From the NCBI RefSeq assembly GCF_003233655.1, contig NZ_CP029832.1, positions 372,001-436,000 of the forward strand: a stretch of DNA of 64,000 bases, given 5' to 3'. Shown piece by piece: positions 56,327-64,000 of the stretch. The stretch comes from Azospirillum ramasamyi (GTDB taxonomy: Bacteria; Pseudomonadota; Alphaproteobacteria; Azospirillales; Azospirillaceae). Every line of letters begins with the position of its first letter. Position 1 is the stretch's first letter. The notes beneath the pieces were generated by a model, which ran no database searches, was not told the DNA's origin, and saw only the letters and a list, made by a program, of their open reading frames with translations. A program made the translations under genes and the position numbers.

Positions 56327-57649
56327 TCAGACGTACCGGTTGACGATGTTCTCCAGGTATTCGTGCCGGCCGGAGCGCGGCTGGGGGTTGATGCCCGAGG
56401 TCAGTGCGCGGTCGGCGAGCGTGGCGAGGTCGCGGTCGCCGGACAGGATGGCGCGGCCCTCCGCGCTGTCCCAGCCGGCGTAGCGGTCGGCCAGCGGCTT
56501 GGTCAGCGCGCCGTCCTCCAGCATTCGCGCCGCCTGAAGCAGGGCGCGGGCGCAGGCGTCGATGCCGCCGATGTGGCCGTGCAGCAGATCCTCCGGGTCG
56601 AGCGACTGGCGGCGGATCTTGGCGTCGAAATTCAGGCCGCCGGTGGTGAAGCCGCCGCCCTTCAGGATGTCGTGCATGACCACGGTCAGCTCGCCGATGT
56701 CGTTGGCGAACTGGTCGGTGTCCCAGCCGAGCAGCGCGTCGCCGCGGTTCATGTCGAGCGAGCCGAAGATGCCCAAGGCCAGCGCCAGCGCCACCTCGTG
56801 CTGGAAGCTGTGGCCGGCGAGGATGGCGTGGTTCTGCTCGATGTTCACCCGCACGTCGGCCAGCAGGTCGTAACGCTCCAGGAAGCCGTAGACGGTCGCG
56901 ACGTCGAAGTCGTACTGATGCTTGGTCGGCTCGCGCGGCTTCGGTTCGATCAGGATCGGGCCGTCGAAGCCGATCCTGTGCTTGTGCTCCACCACCATCG
57001 AAACGAAGCGGCCCATCTGGTCCAGCTCGCGCTTCAGGTCGGTGTTCAACAGCGTTTCATACCCCTCGCGCCCGCCCCACATGACGTAGTTGGCGCCGCC
57101 CAGCGCATGGGTGGCCTCCAGCGCCGCGCGCACCTGCCCGCAGGCGTAGAGGAAGACGTCGGGGTCGGGGTTGGTCGCGGCGCCGGCCATGTAGCGGCGG
57201 TGGGAGAACAGGTTTGCCGTGCCCCACAGCAGCCGGACCTTGGCGGTCTCCATCTTGGCCGCGAACAGCTCGGTGACGGCCTTCAGGTTGCCGACGCTTT
57301 CGGCCAGCGTGGCGCCTTCCGGGGCGGCGTCGAGGTCGTGGAAGCAGAAGAAGGGCACGTCGAGCAGGCGGAACATCTCGAAGGCGACGTCGGCCTTGGC
57401 GCGCGCCGCCTGCATCGGATCCTGGCCGGGGCGCATCCACGGGCGCAGGAAGGTCTCGCCGCCGAAGGGGTCGCCGCCCGGCCAGCAGAAGCTGTGCCAG
57501 TAGCAGGCGGCCAGCCGCAGATGGTCCTCCATCCGCTTGCCCAGCACGACGCGGTCCTTGTCGTACCAGCGGTAGGACAGCGGGTCGCGGCTGTCCGGCC
57601 CGCGATAGGACACCGGGGACAGGTCGCCGAAGAATGAGGCGGTGCTCAA
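56327..57649 (-). CDS. xylA: Xylose isomerase
   Basis: A 440-aa enzyme that converts D-xylose to D-xylulose. It has the class II length. Family motifs include FCFHDLDAAPEG with the active-site His and Asp, NYVMWGGREGYE, the metal ligand region GPILIEPKPREPTKHQYDFD, NIEQNHAILAGHSFQHEV and LGWDTDQF. No ATG fits. The best start is TTG at 57649, with AAGGAG 8 nt upstream; it overlaps the xylB stop (ACTTGAGC), giving tight coupling. The gene follows xylB directly and precedes the transporter genes. Confidence 0.93.
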   Translation of the reverse strand: MSTASFFGDLSPVSYRGPDSRDPLSYRWYDKDRVVLGKRMEDHLRLAACYWHSFCWPGGDPFGGETFLRPWMRPGQDPMQAARAKADVAFEMFRLLDVPFFCFHDLDAAPEGATLAESVGNLKAVTELFAAKMETAKVRLLWGTANLFSHRRYMAGAATNPDPDVFLYACGQVRAALEATHALGGANYVMWGGREGYETLLNTDLKRELDQMGRFVSMVVEHKHRIGFDGPILIEPKPREPTKHQYDFDVATVYGFLERYDLLADVRVNIEQNHAILAGHSFQHEVALALALGIFGSLDMNRGDALLGWDTDQFANDIGELTVVMHDILKGGGFTTGGLNFDAKIRRQSLDPEDLLHGHIGGIDACARALLQAARMLEDGALTKPLADRYAGWDSAEGRAILSGDRDLATLADRALTSGINPQPRSGRHEYLENIVNRYV

Positions 57650-59130
57650 GTCGCGAACTCCTTGGCAAGGGGGTGGAGCCGGCGCCAGCGCAGCCACGCC
57701 CGGCTGTACGCCTCGGCACGGGCCGGATCGGGGGTGAAGGACTCCAGGCGGCGGGGCTTGCGGCAGACGGCGGCGGGGGATTCCCCGGTCGCGGCCATGC
57801 GGCCGAGATGGGCGGCGCCGAGCGCCGCACCGACCTCGCCATCCTCGATGCGGTGGATGGTGACGCCCAGCACGTCGGCGCAGATGCGCGCCCACAGCCG
57901 CGAGCGGGAGCCGCCGCCGGCAAGGTCGAGCGAGGTGGGGGCGTCGGCTCCCTCGCCGAGCGCGACGAGGTTGTCGCGGGCGGCGAAGGCGACGCCCTCC
58001 AGCACCGCCTGGACCAGCGCGTCGCGGCCGGTTTCCGCCGACAGGCCGGCGAACAGGCCGCGGATCGTGGCGTCGTTGTGGGGGGTGCGCTCGCCCGACA
58101 GGTAGGGCAGGAAGGCGACCGGCGAGGGGCCGTCCACCGCGTCGCCGAGCGGGGCCAGCAACTCCGCCTCCGGCGCGTCCAGGGTGGAAGCCGCCCAGGC
58201 CAGCGAGGCGGCGGAGGACAGCATGACGCCCATCTGGTGCCAGACGCCGGGAAGCGCGTGGCAGAAGGCATGGACCGCCATCGCCGGATTGGGCAGGAAA
58301 CGGTCTGTCGTCCGCCACAGCACGCCGGAGGTGCCGAGGCTGAGGAAGCCGTCGCCGGGCGTGATGGCGCCGAGCCCGACGGCGCTGGCGGCGCAATCCC
58401 CCGCCCCGCCGGCCACCACCGGAGGTTCCCGCATGCCCCAGCGGCGGGCGAGATCGGGAGACAGCCGGGCGACGGCGTCGGAGCCTTCGGCCAGTTCCGG
58501 CATATGGGCGCGGGTCATGCGGGTGGCGGCCAGCAGTTCGTCCGACCAGCCGCGCCGGGCCACGTCGAGCCACAGCGTGCCGGAGGCGTCGGACATCTCC
58601 TCCACCATCGCGCCGGTGAAGCGCCAGCGGACGTAAGCCTTGGGCAACAGCACCTTGGCCAGCGCGGCGAAGACTTCCGGCTCCTCCTCCGCCACCCACA
58701 GCAGCTTGGGCGCGGTGAAGCCGGGCATGGCGATGTTGCCGCTGATGGTCCGCAGCGTCGGAAGGGTTTCCTCCAGCGTCGCGCATTGGCGGTGGGATCG
58801 GCCGTCGTTCCACAGGATGGCGGGGCGCAGCACCTGGTTGTCGCGGCCCAGCAGGACGGCGCCATGCATCTGGCCGGAGAAACCGATGCCGAGCACGGCG
58901 GCGAGCGCCGCCGGCTGCCGTTCGGCCAGCTCGTCCACCGCGGCGATGGCGGCGGCGACCCAGTCCTCCGGCTCCTGCTCCGACCACTGCGGATGGAGAC
59001 GGGAGACGGTGCAGGGGCGGGATGCGCTGCCGGCGACGGTCCCGGCCCCGACCCCGCCTCCATCGCTCCCGCCGGCGTCGGTCAGGACCGCCTTGACGCT
59101 GGATGTGCCGATGTCGATCCCGAGAAACAT
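57646..59130 (-). CDS. xylB: Xylulokinase
   Basis: A 494-aa FGGY-family kinase that phosphorylates D-xylulose to xylulose 5-phosphate for the pentose phosphate pathway. The N-terminal phosphate loop region is LGIDIGTSSVKAVLTDAGG, the substrate segment is GIGFSGQMHGAVLLG, and the C-terminal nucleotide region includes GGGSRSRLWARICADVLGV and GAALGAAHLG. AGGAAAGG precedes the ATG at 59130. It is the second gene of the operon, 25 nt after the LacI repressor gene. Confidence 0.94.
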   Translation of the reverse strand: MFLGIDIGTSSVKAVLTDAGGSDGGGVGAGTVAGSASRPCTVSRLHPQWSEQEPEDWVAAAIAAVDELAERQPAALAAVLGIGFSGQMHGAVLLGRDNQVLRPAILWNDGRSHRQCATLEETLPTLRTISGNIAMPGFTAPKLLWVAEEEPEVFAALAKVLLPKAYVRWRFTGAMVEEMSDASGTLWLDVARRGWSDELLAATRMTRAHMPELAEGSDAVARLSPDLARRWGMREPPVVAGGAGDCAASAVGLGAITPGDGFLSLGTSGVLWRTTDRFLPNPAMAVHAFCHALPGVWHQMGVMLSSAASLAWAASTLDAPEAELLAPLGDAVDGPSPVAFLPYLSGERTPHNDATIRGLFAGLSAETGRDALVQAVLEGVAFAARDNLVALGEGADAPTSLDLAGGGSRSRLWARICADVLGVTIHRIEDGEVGAALGAAHLGRMAATGESPAAVCRKPRRLESFTPDPARAEAYSRAWLRWRRLHPLAKEFAT

Positions 59131-59155
59131 GACGGCCGACCTTTCCTGATGCCCG

Positions 59156-60214
59156 TCAGGGCAGGTTGTCGCGCAGGATGACCTGGACCCGGATGTGTTC
59201 CTGTGCCGCGACGATCTCCTGGCCCGAAACCAGGGCGTGGAGCACCCGCGCCATCGAGCGCGCCTCGTGCCCCGGATCCTGGGCGACCAGGGCGGCGAAG
59301 GTGCCGTCCAGCAGCATGCGGCGGGTGGCGGGCGTCAGTTCATGGCCGACGCAGAGGATCTTGCGGGCGAGCCCGGCCTCGGCCAGCGCCTCTCCGATGC
59401 CGACGGAGCCCTCGCCGGTGTTGTAGATCGCCACCAGATCGGGGGTGTCGGCCAGCATGCGGCGGACCAGATCGCGGTTGCGCCCGGGATCGTCGCGGCC
59501 CTCCACCGGGGTCAGGCGGGTCAGGCCGGGATATTCCTCCGCCAGCACCTGCCCGAAGCCGAAGAGGCGTTCGGCATGGTCGCGCAGGCTGCCCGATCCG
59601 GTGACGATGCCGACCGAGCCGCCAGCCTCGCCATTGCGCGGGGGGCCGAGGAAGCGGCCGACCAGCGAACCGGCGGTGCGGCCCGCCGCGATGTTGTCGA
59701 TGCCGACATAATGCTGGCGCCGCGACGACGGAGCGTCCGACACCAGCGTCACCACCGCCATGCCGCCTTCCACGAGATCGTCGATGGCCGCCCGGATTCG
59801 CGGGTGGTCGAGCGCCACCAGCGCCACCGCGTCGAAGCGGCCCGGCAGCCCGGCCAATTCCGCCGCCAGCCTGTCGGCATCGAACACATCGGTCTCGACG
59901 ATCTCCACCGCGATGCGCCGTGCGCGGAACCAATCGGCCTGGGCGCGGATATTGTCGGCGATGTCCATCATGAAGCGGTTGCCGCCGCTGGGCAGGACGA
60001 CGGCAAAGCGCCAGGAGCGCGACCGCGCCAGCTCCGCCGCCGCCGCCAGCGGGCGGAAGCCCAGCCGCTGCACCGCCTCATGCACCTTGAGCGCGGTCTT
60101 GGCGCTGACGCCCGGCCGTCCGTTGACGACCCGGTCCGCCGTCGCAAGGCTGACGCCGGCCGCCGCCGCCACGTCGCGCAGGGTCAGGGGTGCGTCGTTT
60201 AGCTGATTGCTCAT
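59156..60214 (-). CDS. LacI-family repressor of the xylose operon
   Basis: A 352-aa LacI-type regulator. The HTH is LTLRDVAAAAGVSLATADRVVNGRPGVSAKTALKVHEAVQRLGF with the hinge helix after it; the effector domain has the periplasmic-binding fold (AVVLPSGGNRFMMDIADNI, VGIDNIAAGRTAGSLVGRFLG). It heads the xyl genes and probably represses them until xylose or a derivative binds. ATG at 60214 is taken because an extension to 60250 lacks conservation. Two related 16-bp palindromes upstream are candidate operators. Confidence 0.88.
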   Translation of the reverse strand: MSNQLNDAPLTLRDVAAAAGVSLATADRVVNGRPGVSAKTALKVHEAVQRLGFRPLAAAAELARSRSWRFAVVLPSGGNRFMMDIADNIRAQADWFRARRIAVEIVETDVFDADRLAAELAGLPGRFDAVALVALDHPRIRAAIDDLVEGGMAVVTLVSDAPSSRRQHYVGIDNIAAGRTAGSLVGRFLGPPRNGEAGGSVGIVTGSGSLRDHAERLFGFGQVLAEEYPGLTRLTPVEGRDDPGRNRDLVRRMLADTPDLVAIYNTGEGSVGIGEALAEAGLARKILCVGHELTPATRRMLLDGTFAALVAQDPGHEARSMARVLHALVSGQEIVAAQEHIRVQVILRDNLP

Positions 60215-60238
60215 GGTGCGAACGATATTCCGATGCTC

Positions 60239-60254
60239 TGAGGTGCGCAACTCA
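60239..60254. promoter_or_regulatory. LacI-type operator 1 of the xyl operon
   Basis: TGAGGTGCGCAACTCA is a 16-bp palindrome with one mismatched pair, centred on TGCGCA, 25 nt before the lacI-type start. LacI-family operators commonly have a central CG. A second, related copy lies 82 bp away. Confidence 0.6.
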
Positions 60255-60320
60255 ATTTCTGAGGTTCGGCCCTGGATTGGCCTTTTGGCCGAAGCATGGC
60301 GGCACAGGGTTCATGTTCTT

Positions 60321-60336
60321 TCAGGTACGCACCTCA
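60321..60336. promoter_or_regulatory. LacI-type operator 2 of the xyl operon
   Basis: TCAGGTACGCACCTCA (minus strand TGAGGTGCGTACCTGA) shares the 9-bp run TGAGGTGCG and centre with operator 1. The centres are 82 bp apart, about eight helical turns, compatible with looping by a tetrameric or paired repressor. Confidence 0.55.
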
Positions 60337-60512
60337 CCGCAGGCTGCGGCGCGCCGCCGTCCTCATAGGGCTTACGCGGCGCGAATCGTCGCCCCCGACC
60401 GGGGGCTGCGCTACTCCCAATGGAGTCCGTTACCTCCGACTGCACCCATGACCGGGGGACTCGCGGGAATTTAGGCTTGCTCCTCCCTCGCGCCACAACG
60501 AGAGCAGGTGGA

Positions 60513-62402
60513 ATGCCGCAGCTGAGAACCCATCAGCAACTGGTCAGCGCCATCGCCAATGCCATCGGCCAGCAGCAGACGGAGGTTCGCGACATTCTGG
60601 CGGCGGTGACGCCCGGCGGGGGGAAATCGCTGCTGCCGGTCATCATGGCGGCGGCGCTGCACAAGGCGGGGCGGATCGACCGGGTGTGCTGGATCGTGCC
60701 GCGCGACAGCCTGCGCCAGCAGGCGGAGGAAGCCTTCGTCGATCCGCGCTGGCGCGAGGTGTTGGGACACAATCTCGCCCTGCGCGCGGCGGAGAACGGG
60801 CGCGACCTCTGCCGCGGCCTGCAGGGCTACATCACGACATATCAGGCGGTCGCCGCCGCGCCGGACCTGCATCTGCAGGAGTTCCGCCGTCACCGCTACC
60901 TGTTGGCGGTGGACGAGCTGCACCATCTCCCGGCGGTGTTCGACACCGACCGCATGGCGGCGGTGGAGGAGGAAACCGCCTGGAGCCGGTCGATCCTGCC
61001 GCTTCTGGAGAATGCGTCGGCCCGGCTGCTGATGAGCGGGACGCTGGAGCGCGCCGACGGCCGTCCGATCCTGTGGCTGCCCTACCGCACGCCGCAGGGA
61101 ACCCGCAAGGTGCGGGAAATCGACTTCAAGGCGCCGGGCTGGGCGGTGGTCGGCTATTCCCGCCGGCAGGCGCTGGCCGAGAAGGCGATCCTGCCCGTCA
61201 CCTTCGGCGCGATGGACGGCTCGGCCTCCTGGCTGGATGCGGAGCGCACCAACCGCTGGGTCGATGCGCTGTCGAAGGCGGGGGAGAACACGCGCGACGC
61301 CCTGTTCACCGCGCTGCGCACCGGCTTCGCCCAGGCGATGCTGCGCGAGGCCTACCGCTCCTGCCGGGAGCACCGGGCGAAACGGCGGGCGGAGCTGAAG
61401 CTGCCGGCGGGGCGCGACGGTCCGGGGCTGGGCAAGCTGCTGGTCATCGCGCCCGACCAGGAGACGGCGCGGTCGTATCTGGAGACGCTTCAGGGCTGGA
61501 TGCCGAGGGAGCAGGCCGGGCGCATGGCGCGGCTCGCCATCTCCGACCGCCGCGACGCGCAGGAGGTGGTGGCATCCTTCCGCCTGCGGCCCGAGCCGGC
61601 GGTGCTGGTCTCCGTCGCCATGGCCTATGAGGGGCTGGACGCGCCGTCGATCACCCATGTCGCCTGCCTGACCCACATCCGCTCGCGTCCCTGGCTGGAA
61701 CAGGCGATCGCGCGGGCGACGCGGGTGGATCCGCATGGCGGACCCTATGACCGGCAGCGCGCGCTGATCTACCACCCGTCCGACGCGCTGTTCGAGCAGT
61801 TCCGCACCATGGTGGAGACCCAGCAGGGCACCCGCGCCATGGTGAAGACCCGCCGTCCCCAGCAGGAGCTTCCCTTCGAGCGCGGCACGGAGCGCGAGCC
61901 GGAGATCATCCCGCTGGAATCCAACGCCACGGCGCTGCGCTTCGCCGTGGTGGCGCCGGGGCCGGATTTCGGCGCGCAATCGCGCGATCCGGGAGAACTG
62001 CCGCTGACGCCCAGTGCGGCGGAGCATCACCTGCGCCAGCGCATCGGCCAGCTGGTCGCGGCGCAGGTGATCGAGGACGAGGACAACAACCTCGTCGCCG
62101 AGGGGCCGACCGGCTACCACATCTACAACGCCGTGCTGAAGCGGCTGATGAAGAAGGCGCGCTCCGAAATGACCCTGTCGGAGCTGGAGGCGACCGTCGG
62201 CTGGCTGGAGCGCAACCGGCTGTCCGACCACCGCCACCTGATCGCCGACGACCCGCAGTTCCAGTGGTCAACGCGGCGGCGGGGGCAGGCTATCCCTTAC
62301 AACTCCCTCTCCCGGGGTGGGAGAGGGAAATTTTCGGTCACTTCGACCACGGACAACGCCCCTCCAGCAGGTCGCGTTCGCGGGTCAGCGCGTCGGCCAT
62401 GA
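60513..62402 (+). CDS. SF2 DEAD/DEAH-box helicase family protein
   Basis: A 629-aa superfamily 2 helicase-like ATPase. Walker A is AAVTPGGGKSLLPVIMAAAL (about residue 35), motif Ia IVPRDSLRQQAEEAF, motif II VDELHHLP (DExH), motif III LLMSGTLERADG, and the second RecA domain has VSVAMAYEGLDAPSITHVACL and LEQAIARATRVDP (motifs V and VI). C-terminal accessory helices follow. Related proteins occur on plasmids, phages and defence islands; the family was not pinned down. The ATG at 60513 has AGGTGGA upstream. The last 50 codons run through a dispersed palindrome and overlap the convergent LysR gene by 65 nt, suggesting the original stop was lost. Confidence 0.85.
   Translation: MPQLRTHQQLVSAIANAIGQQQTEVRDILAAVTPGGGKSLLPVIMAAALHKAGRIDRVCWIVPRDSLRQQAEEAFVDPRWREVLGHNLALRAAENGRDLCRGLQGYITTYQAVAAAPDLHLQEFRRHRYLLAVDELHHLPAVFDTDRMAAVEEETAWSRSILPLLENASARLLMSGTLERADGRPILWLPYRTPQGTRKVREIDFKAPGWAVVGYSRRQALAEKAILPVTFGAMDGSASWLDAERTNRWVDALSKAGENTRDALFTALRTGFAQAMLREAYRSCREHRAKRRAELKLPAGRDGPGLGKLLVIAPDQETARSYLETLQGWMPREQAGRMARLAISDRRDAQEVVASFRLRPEPAVLVSVAMAYEGLDAPSITHVACLTHIRSRPWLEQAIARATRVDPHGGPYDRQRALIYHPSDALFEQFRTMVETQQGTRAMVKTRRPQQELPFERGTEREPEIIPLESNATALRFAVVAPGPDFGAQSRDPGELPLTPSAAEHHLRQRIGQLVAAQVIEDEDNNLVAEGPTGYHIYNAVLKRLMKKARSEMTLSELEATVGWLERNRLSDHRHLIADDPQFQWSTRRRGQAIPYNSLSRGGRGKFSVTSTTDNAPPAGRVRGSARRP
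62305..62327. repeat. Dispersed CCCTCTCCC-type palindrome, copy 5, inside a gene end
   Basis: CCCTCTCCC (62305-62313) and GGGAGAGGG (62319-62327) form a 9-bp inverted repeat. Unlike the other copies it lies within an open frame, coding for the segment NSLSRGGRGKF near the C-terminus of the helicase. The poor fit of these residues with the rest of the protein suggests the palindrome inserted there. Confidence 0.75.
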
Positions 62403-63246
62403 AGTCGAGGAAGGCGCGGACGCGGCCCATGTGGCGCAGATCCTCATGCGTCAGCAGCCAGAGCTTGGCATCGGCCTCCGGCACCGGATCGCCGATGCGG
62501 CGGAAGGCGGGGTCGCGGTCCACCACCCCGCAGGGCAGCAGGCCGAGGCCGATCCCGGCCCGCACCGCCTCCACCGCCCCGGCGACCGAATTGACCCGGT
62601 AGCCGATCGCCGCCGCCGGCACCGCCCGCTTCATCCAGCGGGCAAGCGAGGTGTGCTCGAAGGATTCGTCCAGCCCCACCCACGGGTGGCGGTCGGGGTC
62701 ATCAACCCCGCCCGCCCGGTCCAGATAGCCGGATGCCCCATAGACGGCGAAAGCCAGCCCAGAGACCGCGCGCCCGACGAGGTTTTCCGGCGGCCGGCTG
62801 GTGGCGCGGATCGCCACGTCGGCCTCGCGCCGGGTCAGGCTGAGCGACGCCTCCGCCGCCATCAGGTCGATCCGCAGCTCGGGGTGCAGCCGGCGGAAGG
62901 CGGCAATGTGGCGCGGCAGGACGTAGAGGGTCAGGATGTCGACGGTGGTCACGCGCAGGCTGCCGCTGATCCGGGTGTCGCGGCCGGACAGCAGGCGGTT
63001 GGCGGCGGCCACATCCTCCTCCATCTTCTGCGCCACCCGGTGCATCTCGTCGCCCGCCGCGGTCAGCACATAGCCGCCGGGCAGCTTGTCGAACAGTTGG
63101 GCGCCCATGGCCTGCTCCAGCGCCGTCACCCGGCGCAGCACCGTGCTGTGGTTCACCCCGAGGACGCGGGCGGCGGCGGACAGGGAGCCGTGCCGCGCCA
63201 CCGCCAGCAGGTAGCGCAGATCATCCCAATTGCTGCCGCTTGCCAT
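62338..63246 (-). CDS. LysR-family transcriptional regulator
   Basis: A 302-aa LysR regulator. The HTH is WDDLRYLLAVARHGSLSAAARVLGVNHSTVLRRVTALEQAMGAQLF and the effector domain begins near residue 90 (GSLRVTTVDILTLYVLPRHIAAFRRLHPELRIDL). This 'NHSTVLRRV' subtype often controls a divergently placed gene. It faces the membrane-protein gene at 63369, which is divergent with a 122-bp gap, and that is the likely target. Its 3' end overlaps the helicase gene end. Confidence 0.9.
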   Translation of the reverse strand: MASGSNWDDLRYLLAVARHGSLSAAARVLGVNHSTVLRRVTALEQAMGAQLFDKLPGGYVLTAAGDEMHRVAQKMEEDVAAANRLLSGRDTRISGSLRVTTVDILTLYVLPRHIAAFRRLHPELRIDLMAAEASLSLTRREADVAIRATSRPPENLVGRAVSGLAFAVYGASGYLDRAGGVDDPDRHPWVGLDESFEHTSLARWMKRAVPAAAIGYRVNSVAGAVEAVRAGIGLGLLPCGVVDRDPAFRRIGDPVPEADAKLWLLTHEDLRHMGRVRAFLDFMADALTRERDLLEGRCPWSK

Positions 63247-63368
63247 TTATTCCCGCTTATTGATGCAGATGCTTTTTGCAAATCTCGCCAATTCGCGCTC
63301 ATCAAAGCACAGGTTAAGGTCGGCACCAAGCGCATCCCGCGTCACCACATCCCAATCCGGCCGACCGC

Positions 63369-64000
63369 ATGCCCGAGCTGCTTCAAGATCCCTTCATCCA
63401 GTCCAGCGCCCTGCCCCTGCTGGTCAGCCTGATCCTCGTCGGTGCCCTGCATCTGCTGCGGCGTCCGCTGGCGGCGGCCGGGATCGCGGCCGGGTTCCTG
63501 GTGGTCTTCGCCTTGGTCGTCGGCCTGCCGGCCCTGCCGCCGCCGTCGAGCATGGGCAAGCTGTTCTGGTCGTCCGCCATCGGGCTGCTGCTGGGCGTCG
63601 CCGCCGACGCGGCGGGTTTGCGGGGCCGGGTGGCTTCGGCCGGGTTGGCGCTGTGGCTGGCCGGTTCGCTTCTGTGGATCGCCCTGCCCGTCCTCGATTC
63701 CATGGCGGCGGTCGTCGGTTTCTTGATCCTGCTCGCCGTCGCCGCGTGGGTCGCCTTTGCCCGCGGCTCGCAGGCGCCCGGCGCTGATAAGGCCGAGAGC
63801 CCGACCGCGCCGGCCGCCTCGCTGCTGGCGCTGGCGCTGGCCGTCGGCGGCACGGCGCTGATCGGCTCCTCGGCCTCGATCGCCCAGATGGCTTTGGCCC
63901 TGGCGGCATCGGCCGGCGGCTTCCTGCTGTGGAACTGGCCGGTCGAACGCCATGGCTGGGGCCTGCCGGGCCGGGTTGCGACCGGCATCGCGGTGCTGCT
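63369..64000 (+). CDS. Membrane protein, incomplete at window end
   Basis: An open frame starts at the ATG 63369 (PELLQDPFIQSSALPLLVSLILVGALHLL) and continues without a stop through 64000, giving at least 210 residues. It is strongly hydrophobic, with about seven membrane segments such as AAGIAAGFLVVFALVVGLPALP and LFWSSAIGLLLGVAADAAG. The family was not recognised. It is divergent from the LysR regulator, which may control it. The 3' end lies outside the window. Confidence 0.7.
   Translation, partial: MPELLQDPFIQSSALPLLVSLILVGALHLLRRPLAAAGIAAGFLVVFALVVGLPALPPPSSMGKLFWSSAIGLLLGVAADAAGLRGRVASAGLALWLAGSLLWIALPVLDSMAAVVGFLILLAVAAWVAFARGSQAPGADKAESPTAPAASLLALALAVGGTALIGSSASIAQMALALAASAGGFLLWNWPVERHGWGLPGRVATGIAVL

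Noticed and set aside
1..64000. tRNA or rRNA genes
   Set aside because: No T-loop-like GGTTCRA-containing cloverleaf or rRNA core sequence was recognised by eye; a tRNAscan run would settle this.

Overview
The window is GC-rich DNA (every gene has G/C-heavy third positions) from an alphaproteobacterium. The gene content points to an Azospirillum-like member of the Rhodospirillales: a FixL/FixJ/FixK-type oxygen circuit, an IclR/LysR-governed set of polyamine-type ABC transporters, opine/hydroxyproline-oxidase-like flavoproteins, a xylose operon and dispersed CCCTCTCCC...GGGAGAGGG palindromes. This assignment is inference from gene families, not from a database match. A putative replication initiator next to about 14 iteron-like repeats (47449-48044) indicates that the window carries the origin of a secondary replicon (megaplasmid or chromid).

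Layout. 1-11.1 kb: mostly single genes (RsbQ-like hydrolase, DUF305 protein, XRE-cupin regulator with an HSL-type esterase, hibernation factor, YeiH-type exporter, Dda/RecD-like helicase, metallo-beta-lactamase-fold hydrolase, aldo/keto reductase, an unrecognised Cys-motif protein, DUF4432 protein). 11.2-16.8 kb: a chemoreceptor, a TerC protein, a candidate small RNA with a UCCUCCC loop, and an IS5-family element that has split a DnaQ-like exonuclease-BRCT gene. 16.8-26.6 kb: a plus-strand catabolic block with a D-2-hydroxyacid dehydrogenase, a polyamine-type ABC transporter with fused permeases, a DapA-family lyase, an IclR regulator, an FMN L-2-hydroxyacid oxidase and an SDR. 26.7-37.9 kb: a second polyamine-type ABC operon (minus), a LysR regulator, and a plus-strand operon of HcnABC/opine-oxidase-like flavoproteins, another FAD oxidase, two RidA proteins and an amino-acid-binding protein. 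The two operons share an ungapped operator-like sequence on either side of the lysR gene.

38-44.6 kb (minus): adhE, a FixK-type regulator, a lone receiver, FixJ and a FixL-like kinase whose two PAS domains both keep the haem-PAS His/Arg pair. A FixJ-like palindrome lies before the fixK-like gene, and FNR-like boxes lie before the receiver gene and before the distant hpf-like gene at 3.4-3.8 kb. Together these suggest a low-oxygen/fermentation circuit. 44.7-49.3 kb: the replication region, with repA on the plus strand, iterons, and a divergent operon (HTH/DnaT-like protein, small helical protein, uvsE endonuclease). 49.4-53.0 kb: an O-acetyltransferase, a Pro/Ala-rich Sel1-repeat protein and an orphan TAXI-type binding protein. 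53.0-60.3 kb (minus): a lacI-xylB-xylA-xylF-xylH-xylG xylose operon with two operator-like palindromes in front. 60.5-64 kb: an SF2 helicase, a LysR regulator and the start of a membrane protein that runs off the window. No tRNA, rRNA or CRISPR array was seen.
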